Assembly: GCF_004137765.1 (NCBI RefSeq)
Contig: NZ_NOIS01000002.1
Span: 372,001-436,000 of the forward strand
DNA from: Rothia uropygialis
Lineage (GTDB): Bacteria; Actinomycetota; Actinomycetes; Actinomycetales; Micrococcaceae
Direction of reading: 5' to 3'
DNA length: 64,000 nt
Translations under genes and position numbers: made by a program
Notes under the pieces: model-generated
What the model saw: the letters and a program-made list of their open reading frames with translations, nothing else
Told to the model about the DNA's origin: nothing
Databases searched by the model: none
Part shown: in pieces, positions 44,807 to 53,749 of the stretch
How positions within the stretch are numbered: the stretch's first letter is position 1
How the letters are laid out: the number at the start of each line of letters is the position of its first letter

Positions 44807-46414
44807 ATGACCATCACTCACAACACGCCGGAGAATCTGGCCGTCGCGGACGAGATCCTCACCGATGAGGCCCTCACATTCGTCGAAGCCCTCCACGAGA
44901 AGTTCGGGGATCGCCGCGAAGAACTCTTGGGAGCCCGCGAGACGGAGCGAGAGAAGGTCGTGGCCCGGGGATCTTTGGACTTCCCCCAGGAGACGCGTCA
45001 AGTGCGCGAGGGCGAGTGGAAAGTGGCCCCTGCACCGGAAGCGCTGCGCGACCGCAGGGTCGAGATGACCGGGCCCGCGTCTCCACCCAACATGGCCATC
45101 AACGCGCTGAACTCCGGAGCCAAAGTGTGGCTCGCGGATCTTGAGGATGCCGCGAGCCCCAGCTGGTACAACCAGATCGACTCGGTCGCGAACCTGCGCG
45201 ACGCGGCACGGGGTACTCTCCGCTTCACCTCGTCGAAGGGCAAGGAATACACGTTGCGCGAAGACCGGCCCAGGGCCGTGGTCGTTGTTCGCCCACGCGG
45301 CTGGCACCTTCCGGAGAAGAACATCACCGTCAATGGAAAGACCGGGTCCGGTTCCCTGACCGACTTCGGCCTGCATTTCTTCCATACCGCGCAACAGCTG
45401 CTGGAGAACGGTCACGGACCGTACTACTACCTGCCCAAGATGGAGTCCTATCTCGAGGCTCGACTCTGGGAGGACGTTTTCACTTTCGCCGAGGAATACC
45501 TCGGCCTCGACCACGGAACCATCCGAGCCACGGTTCTGATCGAGACGATCCCCGCCGCGTTCCAGATGGACGAGATCCTCTACGAATTGCGCGATCACGC
45601 GTCCGGGCTGAACGCGGGACGCTGGGACTACCTGTTCTCGATCATCAAGTACTTCCGGGACGCCGGGGAAAAATTCATCCTGGCCGACCGTTCCTCGGTC
45701 ACCATGACCGCGCCCCTGATGCGCGCGTACACCGATCTGCTCGTGCAGACCTGCCACAAGCGCGGCGCATTCGCGATGGGTGGCATGGCGGCTTTCATCC
45801 CGTCCCGCAAGGACGAAGAGGTCAACCGGGCAGCCTTCGAGAAAGTCCGCAACGACAAGAGCAGGGAGGCCCAGGACGGTTTCGATGGCTCATGGGTCGC
45901 GCACCCTGACCTGGTTCCGGTGTGCCAGGAAGTATTCGACGACGTCTTGGGCGACAAGCCCAATCAGGTGGACCGGCTACGGCCCGACGTCACGGTGACC
46001 GCCGAGCAACTGTTGGACGTCCCGTCCGCCGGGGACCAGCGCACCGAAGCGGAGTTGAACGACAACCTGTACGTTGCGATCCGGTACATCGCCGTGTGGC
46101 TTTCCGGCAACGGCGCCGTGGCAATCCACAACCTCATGGAGGATGCCGCCACCGCGGAAATCTCACGGTCCCAGGTCTGGCAACAAATCAAGAACGGCGT
46201 GGTCTATCAGGACACCGGCAACACCGCTACTCAGGCCCTGGTCTCGACGGCGCTGGACCGACAGCTCGACGTGCTGCGCGGCGAGATCGATTCCGAAAAC
46301 TACGAGAAGTGGTTCGTGCCAGCGGGCAAGCTGATCCAGGACATGGTCCTGCGCGAGGACTACCCAGACTTCCTGACCTTGCCCGCTTATGAGCTGATGG
46401 AAGGGATCAAGTGA
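44807..46414 (+). CDS. aceB: Malate synthase A
   Basis: 535-residue enzyme condensing glyoxylate and acetyl-CoA to malate. The malate synthase signature is complete in ETIPAAFQMDEILYELRDHA, with WLADLEDAASPSW upstream, AVVVVRPRGWHLPEKN, and the C-terminal catalytic Asp in HNLMEDAATAEISR. CAGGAGG precedes the ATG at 44807; the frame is open further upstream inside the malic enzyme gene without homology. No isocitrate lyase is adjacent, so its job here is glyoxylate from purines rather than the glyoxylate shunt. Confidence 0.95.
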   Translation: MTITHNTPENLAVADEILTDEALTFVEALHEKFGDRREELLGARETEREKVVARGSLDFPQETRQVREGEWKVAPAPEALRDRRVEMTGPASPPNMAINALNSGAKVWLADLEDAASPSWYNQIDSVANLRDAARGTLRFTSSKGKEYTLREDRPRAVVVVRPRGWHLPEKNITVNGKTGSGSLTDFGLHFFHTAQQLLENGHGPYYYLPKMESYLEARLWEDVFTFAEEYLGLDHGTIRATVLIETIPAAFQMDEILYELRDHASGLNAGRWDYLFSIIKYFRDAGEKFILADRSSVTMTAPLMRAYTDLLVQTCHKRGAFAMGGMAAFIPSRKDEEVNRAAFEKVRNDKSREAQDGFDGSWVAHPDLVPVCQEVFDDVLGDKPNQVDRLRPDVTVTAEQLLDVPSAGDQRTEAELNDNLYVAIRYIAVWLSGNGAVAIHNLMEDAATAEISRSQVWQQIKNGVVYQDTGNTATQALVSTALDRQLDVLRGEIDSENYEKWFVPAGKLIQDMVLREDYPDFLTLPAYELMEGIK

Positions 46415-47790
46415 GCCGCCAGACCGCCCTGCCAGACCCGGAGACGGAGGAGGTCGGCTGTCTCTCTGGGACCTTCGCAACGCGGGCCGATCAATTGCTC
46501 GCCGGCACGGACTCAGATCTGGCCCGTTTCTTCCCGGGCGATTCCGGCGTCCGCCAGCCCGTCCACACGTGCTATGTTCCCGCCGATCTGGTCACCGAAC
46601 GAACCCCCGCCGAGTGGGGTCGCGCAGCTCTTCGGGCCGCGGAGGAAGCCGGCGGGATCGAATCCCTGGCCGGACTTGTGGGAATCGACCCGACCGACGC
46701 GCGCGACGTCGTCGAGCGGGTGACCGCGAAGCTGCGGATTGAGCCGATCGAGGACCTTCGTCTGGACCTGGAGGACGGATTCGGCGACCGACCGGATGCG
46801 CAAGAAGATGCCGCGGCCGCAGAAGCGGCCCGGACCGTCGCACGATTCGCGTTCAATCGTCACCACGACTCGGCCCCCGCCCCAGCTTTCGCAGGCATCC
46901 GTTTCAAGAGTTTCGAGTCGGCCACCCGGGCACGAGGGCTGCGGTCCCTGGACCTGTTCCTGACCACGTTGGTGCAATCGGGTGGGCTCAAGGAAGCCGG
47001 CGTGAGCGCGGACGGGCTCCCGCCCGGCCTGGTGTTGACTTTGCCCAAAGTATCGAGCGTGGAGCAGGTGCAGGTCATGGTCGAAGCGTGCCAAGCACTC
47101 GAGAATGCCTTGGGGCTGCCCGCTGGTCGCCTGAACTTCGAGATTCAGATGGAGACCGCGCCCATGATCTTGGGTCTGGACGGAAGGTGCCCGATCCCGG
47201 ACATGCTCCGTACTGCCGAAGGGCGCGTGACTTCTCTGCACTACGGCACATACGACTATTCCGCTTCGCTCGGCATATCGGGCGAATTCCAGTCTCTGGA
47301 ACACCCGGCTGCCGACTACGCCAAAGCGGTCATGCAGGTGGCCGTGGCCGGTACCGGAGTGCATCTTTCGGACGGCTCGACCAACCAATTACCGGTGGGC
47401 GAGGCCGACCAGCGTAGGCAGGCCTGGACCCTGCACGCGCGCCTGATCCGCCGCTCGCTCGAGCGCGGCTACTACCAGGGCTGGGACTTGCACGCGCATC
47501 AATTGCCCACGCGTTTCCTCACCAATTACGGCTTCTATCGAGACGCATTCGCCGATGCCCTCCGACGCCTCGTGGCCTATGCCGGACGGTCCGTCCCGGG
47601 CATCCAGGCGGCGGATGTCGCGGATGAACCGGCGACTGCGCGAGCGCTTGCTGTCTACGTACGGCGGGGGCTCCTCTGCGGCGCGGTGGGCGAGGACGAG
47701 CTGCGTGAGGTCGGACTTGATCCAGAGACGCTCCGTTCCGCGGCTTCCCCGGCTTCCGGAATGGCACCACAGACAGGAGACGTACGATGA
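46411..47790 (+). CDS. DUF6986 family protein, HpcH/CitE aldolase-like fold
   Basis: 459-residue protein starting at a GTG that overlaps the malate synthase stop, and itself overlapping the next ATG. Segments IEDLRLDLEDGFGDRP, FAGIRFKSFE, GLVLTLPKVSSVEQVQVM, LNFEIQMETAPMIL and LHYGTYDYSASLGIS match the metal-binding and Glu/Asp pattern of the CitE/HpcH/malate-synthase TIM-barrel superfamily. No reaction is established to my knowledge. Coupling to malate synthase and ureidoglycine aminohydrolase points to a glyoxylate-linked aldol cleavage or condensation, or ureidoglycolate cleavage. The function is inference; the fold-level call is firmer. Confidence 0.75.
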   Translation: MSRQTALPDPETEEVGCLSGTFATRADQLLAGTDSDLARFFPGDSGVRQPVHTCYVPADLVTERTPAEWGRAALRAAEEAGGIESLAGLVGIDPTDARDVVERVTAKLRIEPIEDLRLDLEDGFGDRPDAQEDAAAAEAARTVARFAFNRHHDSAPAPAFAGIRFKSFESATRARGLRSLDLFLTTLVQSGGLKEAGVSADGLPPGLVLTLPKVSSVEQVQVMVEACQALENALGLPAGRLNFEIQMETAPMILGLDGRCPIPDMLRTAEGRVTSLHYGTYDYSASLGISGEFQSLEHPAADYAKAVMQVAVAGTGVHLSDGSTNQLPVGEADQRRQAWTLHARLIRRSLERGYYQGWDLHAHQLPTRFLTNYGFYRDAFADALRRLVAYAGRSVPGIQAADVADEPATARALAVYVRRGLLCGAVGEDELREVGLDPETLRSAASPASGMAPQTGDVR

Positions 47791-48629
47791 CCGATCGCAA
47801 TTACTGGGCAACCCGAGGTGGACATCCTCCACAAACCGATCTTCTTTCCGACCGCGCCATGTTCCGGGAATCCTATGCGGTCATCCCTCGTGGTACCCAA
47901 CGCGATATCGTCGCCTCGGTCCTGCCGTTCTGGTTCAAGACACGCCTCTGGGTCCTTGCGCGACCGCTCACGGGATTTGCCGAGACGTTCTCCCAATACC
48001 TGGTGGAGGTCTCTGCCGGGGGCGGATCGGACCGGCCGGAAGAAGACCTTGGTGCCGAGGCCGTTTTATTCCTCATGGAGGGCCATCTCGAGCTGACTCT
48101 GGCCGACGCACCTCACACGCTGAAGCCGGGCGGTTACGCGTTCATCTCTCCGGGCGAAACATGGGCGATTCACAATCGGGGCACCGATGCGGCGCGCTTC
48201 ATGTGGATTCGCAAACGGTATCAGGAGGTTCCGGGGATCGAGAGACCGACGTCGTTCGTGACCAACGAGCAGGACATCGACCCCACACCGATGCCGGGCA
48301 CAGAGGGACGTTGGGCCACGACCCGTTTCGTGGACGCCAAGGATATGCGCCATGACATGCACGTGACCATCGTGACCTTCCAACCGGGCGGAATCATCCC
48401 CTTCGCGGAAACCCACGTGATGGAACACGGTCTCTACGTGCTCGAGGGGCAAGCCGTCTACCGACTCAACGAAGACTGGGTCGAGGTTCAAGAGGGTGAC
48501 TTCATGTGGTTGCGGGCGTTCTGTCCACAGGCCTGTTACGCCGGTGGCCCCAAGCCTTTCCGTTATCTCCTGTATAAGGACGTCAACCGTCACGCGCCCC
48601 TCGCCCTGGGAGGCCACGCGGGCCGCTGA
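47787..48629 (+). CDS. allE: (S)-ureidoglycine aminohydrolase (bicupin)
   Basis: 280-residue bicupin that hydrolyses S-ureidoglycine to S-ureidoglycolate and ammonia. Both cupin halves are visible: EAVLFLMEGHLELTL with PGGYAFISPGETW, and FAETHVMEHGLYVLEGQAVY with LNEDWVEVQEGDFMWL. The second cupin holds the Mn-binding residues (E, H, H, Q pattern in ETHVMEHG and CPQACYAGG). The start overlaps the DUF6986 stop. Its presence implies an allantoate amidohydrolase elsewhere in the genome. Confidence 0.9.
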   Translation: MTDRNYWATRGGHPPQTDLLSDRAMFRESYAVIPRGTQRDIVASVLPFWFKTRLWVLARPLTGFAETFSQYLVEVSAGGGSDRPEEDLGAEAVLFLMEGHLELTLADAPHTLKPGGYAFISPGETWAIHNRGTDAARFMWIRKRYQEVPGIERPTSFVTNEQDIDPTPMPGTEGRWATTRFVDAKDMRHDMHVTIVTFQPGGIIPFAETHVMEHGLYVLEGQAVYRLNEDWVEVQEGDFMWLRAFCPQACYAGGPKPFRYLLYKDVNRHAPLALGGHAGR

Positions 48630-48735
48630 GCTCACGATGGTCATCCCGAAGGGCCCACGCACCGCACCCACGCCGTCGTCGGACAGCACACAGTGCTGTC
48701 CCACGGCGGCGTCGTGCGTTGAAGGGCCCGTCCTC

Positions 48736-48772
48736 GGCGATCTCGCTCCGAAGAAAATCCGCGAAGATCGCC
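48736..48772 (+). terminator. Candidate terminator after allE
   Basis: 8-bp arms GGCGATCT / AGATCGCC with a 21-base loop, followed by CAAATTTT, between allE and the promoter of the next operon. The large loop weakens the call. Confidence 0.35.
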
Positions 48773-48784
48773 CAAATTTTCCGG

Positions 48785-48813
48785 TTGACGCACGTCACAT
48801 CCTGACCTAGGGT
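48785..48813 (+). promoter_or_regulatory. Promoter of the glyoxylate/allantoinase operon
   Basis: TTGACG (48785-48790) and TAGGGT (48808-48813) spaced by 17. The spacer carries CGTCACATC (48793-48801), as in the malic enzyme promoter. Confidence 0.5.
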
Positions 48814-48823
48814 TTTCATACAA

Positions 48824-48839
48824 CAGAAGTTAGATTCCG
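48824..48839. promoter_or_regulatory. Degenerate IclR-like site before hyi
   Basis: On the minus strand this reads CGGAATCTAACTTCTG, agreeing at 10 of 16 positions with the site before uraD. It lies just after the predicted transcription start. Confidence 0.35.
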
Positions 48840-48890
48840 TATCCCGAAAGTTTGGATTCGACGGAGACCCTACCGCACAGGAGGAACACC

Positions 48891-49676
48891 GTGAGCTACA
48901 CCGTCAACGCATCGATCTTGCTGACTGACCTGCCCGTCAAGGATCGCCCGCAGGCCGTAGCCGACGCCGGGTTCACGCGCGCCGAGTTCTGGTGGCCGTT
49001 CCCGACCCCTACGCCCTCGGACTCCGAGGTCGAAGAGTTCGTGGATTCCCTCGCAACCGCTGGGGTTCAGCTGACCGGCCTGAACTTCTACGCGGGCGAC
49101 ATGCCCGGAGGCGAGCGCGGTGTGCTGTCCCAACCTGCACGGGCCGAAGAGTTCCGTGCCAATATCGAGCCCGTCCTGAAGATTGCCCGGGAAACCGGGT
49201 GCACAGCTTTCAACGCGTTGTACGGCAACCGCGTCGATGGCGAGAACCCGGCCGCCCAGGACCGCTTGGGCGTCGAGAATCTGCGGCAGGCGGCGGACGC
49301 CGTGGCCCAGATTGACGGTGTCGTCCTGCTCGAGCCTGTCTCCGGCACCGAGGCGTACCCGCTCAAGACGGCAGCGGACGCGCTGTCCATCATCGAGAAG
49401 GTCGGGCGAGACAACGTCAGGCTGCTCGCGGACTTCTACCATCTGGCCGCCAACGGCGACGACGTCGCGAAGGTCATCGAGGAGCACGCCGCGGACTTCG
49501 GTCACATCCAGATCGCGGACCACCCGGGTCGGAACGAGCCGGGCACGGGAGAGCTTCCCCTTGAACGGTGGATCGAACGCTCCGCCGAACTCGGCTACGA
49601 CGGCGTCGTCGGTCTGGAGTACAAGGCATCCCACAACGACCCGTTTGCGTGGTTGCCGCGCGAACGCCGGTCCTGA
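48891..49676 (+). CDS. hyi: Hydroxypyruvate isomerase
   Basis: 261-residue TIM barrel interconverting hydroxypyruvate and tartronate semialdehyde. The start YTVNASILLTDLP with FTRAEFWWPFP, NLRQAADAV, VLLEPVSGTEAYPLKTA and GHIQIADHPGRNEPGTGELP are close to known Hyi proteins, including the catalytic Glu residues. GTG at 48891 follows AGGAGG; an upstream ATG at 48852 would add 13 unrelated residues. First gene of the glyoxylate operon. Confidence 0.9.
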   Translation: MSYTVNASILLTDLPVKDRPQAVADAGFTRAEFWWPFPTPTPSDSEVEEFVDSLATAGVQLTGLNFYAGDMPGGERGVLSQPARAEEFRANIEPVLKIARETGCTAFNALYGNRVDGENPAAQDRLGVENLRQAADAVAQIDGVVLLEPVSGTEAYPLKTAADALSIIEKVGRDNVRLLADFYHLAANGDDVAKVIEEHAADFGHIQIADHPGRNEPGTGELPLERWIERSAELGYDGVVGLEYKASHNDPFAWLPRERRS

Positions 49677-49714
49677 ACAACCGAATTCTCAACCGAATCT
49701 TTAAGGAGAACGAT

Positions 49715-50599
49715 ATGACCAAGATTGCAGTCATCGGATTGGGCATCATGGGTCTCCCCATGGCGAAGAACCTCGTGAACGCGGGGCACGACGTCGTCGG
49801 CTACAACCGCTCCCCTGAGAAAGCCCAGAAATTGGTCCAGGCCGGAGGGACCGCCGCAGATTCCGTAGCCGAGGCCGTCACGGGAGCCGAGGTGGTCGTC
49901 ACCATGGTCCCGGACTCCCCCGACGTCCAAAGCGTCGTCGAAGGCGATGACGGCGTGTTCGCCCATGCTGCCCAGGGTGCGTTATGGATCGACGCGTCGA
50001 CAATCCGTCCGGATGTTGCCGGCAACCTGGCTCACGCGGCCCGCGAGGCGGGTCTGCGCCCGTTGGACGCCCCGGTCTCGGGAGGTGAACAGGGCGCGAT
50101 CGACGGGGTTCTGTCCATCATGGTCGGCGGCGAGGAGGCCGACTTCGAGGCGGCCCAAGAGGTCCTCAACGTGGTCGGCAAGACGATCGTGCATGTTGGT
50201 CCCTCGGGGTCAGGACAGACCGTCAAGGCCGCCAACCAGCTCATCGTGGCCGGCAACATCGAGCTGCTGGCCGAGGCTGTGGTCTTCCTCGAGGCCTACG
50301 GCGTGGACACGGACGCCGCTCTGAAGGTACTCGGCGGCGGTCTGGCGGGCTCGAAAGTCTTGGATCAGAAGGGCCAGAAAATGCTGGACCGCAACTTCGA
50401 CCCCGGATTCCGTCTGGCCCTCCACAACAAGGACATGGGCATCGTCACCGCCGCGGCTCGAGAGGCTGGCGTGAGCATTCCCCTCGGGGGTCTCGTGGCC
50501 CAATTGGTCACCGCCCTGGTCGCGCGCGGCGACGGAAGCTTGGACCACTCGGGGCTGTTCCAACTCGTCAACGAATTATCAGGCCGCGACAAGAAGTAG
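49715..50599 (+). CDS. glxR: 2-hydroxy-3-oxopropionate (tartronate semialdehyde) reductase
   Basis: 294-residue NAD(P)H-dependent beta-hydroxyacid dehydrogenase reducing tartronate semialdehyde to D-glycerate. Rossmann motif VIGLGIMGLPMAKNLVNAG, substrate motif DAPVSGGEQGAIDGVLSIM, and the catalytic Lys in GQTVKAANQLIV. TAAGGAG precedes the ATG at 49715. Between hyi and gcl, the usual order. Confidence 0.93.
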   Translation: MTKIAVIGLGIMGLPMAKNLVNAGHDVVGYNRSPEKAQKLVQAGGTAADSVAEAVTGAEVVVTMVPDSPDVQSVVEGDDGVFAHAAQGALWIDASTIRPDVAGNLAHAAREAGLRPLDAPVSGGEQGAIDGVLSIMVGGEEADFEAAQEVLNVVGKTIVHVGPSGSGQTVKAANQLIVAGNIELLAEAVVFLEAYGVDTDAALKVLGGGLAGSKVLDQKGQKMLDRNFDPGFRLALHNKDMGIVTAAAREAGVSIPLGGLVAQLVTALVARGDGSLDHSGLFQLVNELSGRDKK

Positions 50600-50650
50600 C
50601 CCCGAAGCCTGCGGGCTGCGGGGAACTGAACTGAATTCAAGGAGAACATC

Positions 50651-52426
50651 ATGAGCAAGATGCGTACGGTCGACGCCATCGTGGAGATCCTCGAGAAGGA
50701 GAACGCGACCGAGGCGTTCGGTCTGCCCGGCGCGGCGATCAACCCTCTCTATTCAGCGATGCGCGCGCACGGCGGTATCCGCCACACCCTGGCCCGCCAC
50801 GTCGAGGGCGCCTCCCACATGGCCGAGGGTTACACTCGCGCGGCTCCAGGCAACATCGGCGTCTGCATCGGCACCTCCGGGCCGGCAGGAACGGACATGA
50901 TCACGGGGATGTATTCGGCGTCGGCCGACTCGATTCCGATTCTGTGCATCACTGGTCAGGCTCCGGTCGCCAAGCTGCACAAGGAGGACTTCCAAGCGGT
51001 CGACATTTCATCCATCGCCGAACCGGTCACCAAGATGGCCATGACTGTCCTGGAGCCCGGGCAGGTCCCCGGCGCGTTCCAAAAAGCTTTCTATCTGATG
51101 CGTTCGGGCCGACCCGGCCCGGTTCTGCTCGATCTTCCTCTGGACGTTCAGCAGGCGGAAATCGAATTCGACGTCGATCTGTACGAACCCATGCAGGCCA
51201 GCCGTCCGGCGGCAACCCGCGCCCAGGCCGAGAAGGCCCTGGACATGCTCTTCGCTTCCGATCATCCTCTGATTGTCGCGGGCGGCGGGGTCATCAACGC
51301 CAATGCCTCTGACAGGCTCGTGGAGCTCTCCGAGCTGCTGAGCGTACCGGTTGTTCCGACCCTCATGGGTTGGGGAACGATGCCGGACGACCACCCGCTG
51401 ATGGCCGGCATGGTTGGGATACAGACGTCACACCGCTACGCCAACGCGACCTTTCTCGAGTCCGACTTCGTTCTGGGAATTGGCAATCGCTGGGCCAACC
51501 GCCACACAGGATCCATCGACAAGTACACCGAGGGACGCACTTTCGTGCACGTGGACATCGACCCGACCCAGATTGGTCGCGTCTTCGCCCCGGACCTCGG
51601 CATTGCCTCGGATGCCGGTGCCGCCTTGGACGTCCTCGTCGAGGTCGCCCGCGACCGCAAGGAGCAGTTCTCCGTGCCCGACTACGAGGTGTGGGCCAAG
51701 GAGTGCGCGCACCGAAAAGGGCAGATGCACCGCAAGACCCACTTCACCGAAACTCCCATCAAGCCCCAACGGGTCTACCAGGAGATGAATGCGGCCTTCG
51801 GAACGGACGTCACCTACGTCTCGACGATCGGGCTCTCACAAATCGCCGGTGGCCAGTTCATGCACGTCTACGGCCCGCGACGGTGGATCAATGCCGGTCA
51901 GGCCGGCCCCTTGGGCTGGACCTGCCCCGCGGCACTGGGAGTGGTGCGCGGACAACCCGGTCAGACCGTCGTCGCCCTCTCCGGTGACTACGACTTCCAG
52001 TTCATGATCGAGGAGCTTGCGGTGGGCGCGCAGTTCAACCTGCCGTACGTCCACGTGGTTGTCAACAATTCCTATCTTGGTCTCATCCGCCAGTCACAGC
52101 GCGGGTTCAAGATGGAACAGAACGTGTCCCTCGCCTTCGAGAACATCAACTCTCCGGAGACCCAGGGATACGGGGTGGACCATCTTAAAGTCGTCGAGGG
52201 ACTCGGGTGCAAGGCCATTCGCGTCACGGATCCCGAAAAGCTCCGTGATGCCTTCACCTCGGCGAAGTCGCTGGCCCAAGCGCATCAGGTTCCGGTGGTC
52301 GTGGAAGCCATCTTGGAGAAGATCACCAATATCTCCATGGGCACCGAGCTGGACAACGTGACGGAGTTCGAGGAGCTGGCCGAGAACGGATCGGACGCGC
52401 CCACGGCCATTTCGGTCATGGACTGA
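50651..52426 (+). CDS. gcl: Glyoxylate carboligase (tartronate-semialdehyde synthase)
   Basis: 591-residue ThDP enzyme joining two glyoxylates into tartronate semialdehyde and CO2. The N-terminus [20 protein letters not shown] lacks the Glu that most ThDP enzymes use to activate the cofactor, as is typical of Gcl. The ThDP site is [19 protein letters not shown] with [21 protein letters not shown] precedes the ATG. Confidence 0.95.
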   Translation: MSKMRTVDAIVEILEKENATEAFGLPGAAINPLYSAMRAHGGIRHTLARHVEGASHMAEGYTRAAPGNIGVCIGTSGPAGTDMITGMYSASADSIPILCITGQAPVAKLHKEDFQAVDISSIAEPVTKMAMTVLEPGQVPGAFQKAFYLMRSGRPGPVLLDLPLDVQQAEIEFDVDLYEPMQASRPAATRAQAEKALDMLFASDHPLIVAGGGVINANASDRLVELSELLSVPVVPTLMGWGTMPDDHPLMAGMVGIQTSHRYANATFLESDFVLGIGNRWANRHTGSIDKYTEGRTFVHVDIDPTQIGRVFAPDLGIASDAGAALDVLVEVARDRKEQFSVPDYEVWAKECAHRKGQMHRKTHFTETPIKPQRVYQEMNAAFGTDVTYVSTIGLSQIAGGQFMHVYGPRRWINAGQAGPLGWTCPAALGVVRGQPGQTVVALSGDYDFQFMIEELAVGAQFNLPYVHVVVNNSYLGLIRQSQRGFKMEQNVSLAFENINSPETQGYGVDHLKVVEGLGCKAIRVTDPEKLRDAFTSAKSLAQAHQVPVVVEAILEKITNISMGTELDNVTEFEELAENGSDAPTAISVMD

Positions 52427-52517
52427 CCGTCCGATACCAACACCATTGGGTGAGCCGCGTGTCTCGCGGATTCCACGCAGATCCGCGGCTCGCCCCAGAA
52501 TTCTCAGGGAGGTAACG

Positions 52518-53693
52518 GTGCGAATCGTGGTGGCACCTGACAAGTTCAAGGGGTGCGTGACGGCCCGCGAGGCGGCCGAGCACGTCGCAGCGGGAATCCG
52601 CGAGGCCAGGCCGGATGCCGATCTCGTCCTACTCCCCGTGGCCGACGGCGGAGAAGGGACCCTCGAGGCCGCCGTGGAGTCCGGCTACACGCTCCAGGAG
52701 GAGACGGTGACCGGGCCGGTCGGCAACCCCGTGTCCGCGGCGTGGGCGAGACGTGGTGGCGACGCCGTGGTCGAGATGTCCCTGGCGTCGGGATTGGCGG
52801 CGCTGCCGCACGACGCCACGGGCGAACCGATCCTGGCGCCGCGCGAGGCCACAAGCAGAGGCACCGGCGAATTGATCGCCGCCGCATTGGACTCCGGATG
52901 CACACGAGTCGTCCTGGCTGTGGGCGGCAGCGCTACCACCGATGGCGGTGCGGGCATGATCGCGGGACTGGGTGCCCGGTTGCTGGACACCTCCGGCAAT
53001 GAACTGCCGGACGGCGGTTCGTTTCTCGCGAATCTGGGGGCGATAGATCTCTCCAACCTGCATCCGCGTATCAAGGACACCGAGTTCGTACTGGCAGCGG
53101 ACGTGGACAACCCGCTGACCGGAAACCGTGGGGCCGCGGCAGTCTTCGGTCCGCAAAAGGGCGCGAGCAAGAAGGACGTCGCGGACCTCGACTCCGCTCT
53201 GGGCGTCTTCCGTGACAGGCTCGCGGAAGCCTTGGGCAAGTCCGCGCGGCGGGCCGCGAGTTCGGAAGGAGCCGGTGCAGCAGGCGGCGTGGGCTACGCA
53301 GCCCTGACAGTGCTCAAAGCCACACGAAGGCCCGGCATCGACGTCGTCCTCGACTTGGTCTCCCTCCACGAGGCCGTCGCCGACGCCGACTTTCTGATCA
53401 CCGGGGAAGGAAGCCTGGACGAACAGAGTCTCGCCGGAAAGACACCCTTGGGGGTGCTGAAGGTCGGTCAGGACCACGGCGTGCCCGTGCTCGCGGTATG
53501 CGGTCGCACTACTTTGCCGTGGCGCATCCTGCACGAGACGGGATTCCACGCGGTTTACGCCCTGTCCGGACTTGCACCGGATGACCTGACCTCGATCCGC
53601 GAGGCTCCCCGGTTTCTCCACAAGGTAGGGAGAACGCTCGTCACGGAACATGGCATGGCACGGGCCGTACCGTCCCCCGACAATCAGCTCTGA
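52518..53693 (+). CDS. Glycerate kinase
   Basis: 391-residue glycerate kinase (GarK/GlxK family) phosphorylating D-glycerate, normally to 2-phosphoglycerate. Signature RIVVAPDKFKGCVTAREAAE at the start, LPVADGGEGTLEA, GGSATTDGGAGM and TGEGSLDEQSLAGKTPLGV. GTG at 52518 is supported by GGGAGG. Last step bringing glyoxylate carbon into glycolysis. Confidence 0.93.
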   Translation: MRIVVAPDKFKGCVTAREAAEHVAAGIREARPDADLVLLPVADGGEGTLEAAVESGYTLQEETVTGPVGNPVSAAWARRGGDAVVEMSLASGLAALPHDATGEPILAPREATSRGTGELIAAALDSGCTRVVLAVGGSATTDGGAGMIAGLGARLLDTSGNELPDGGSFLANLGAIDLSNLHPRIKDTEFVLAADVDNPLTGNRGAAAVFGPQKGASKKDVADLDSALGVFRDRLAEALGKSARRAASSEGAGAAGGVGYAALTVLKATRRPGIDVVLDLVSLHEAVADADFLITGEGSLDEQSLAGKTPLGVLKVGQDHGVPVLAVCGRTTLPWRILHETGFHAVYALSGLAPDDLTSIREAPRFLHKVGRTLVTEHGMARAVPSPDNQL

Positions 53694-53749
53694 CCAGTAA
53701 TTTTAGTCGGGACGGCGTCCGACGTCCCCTCTCACGGAAGGATTCCACC

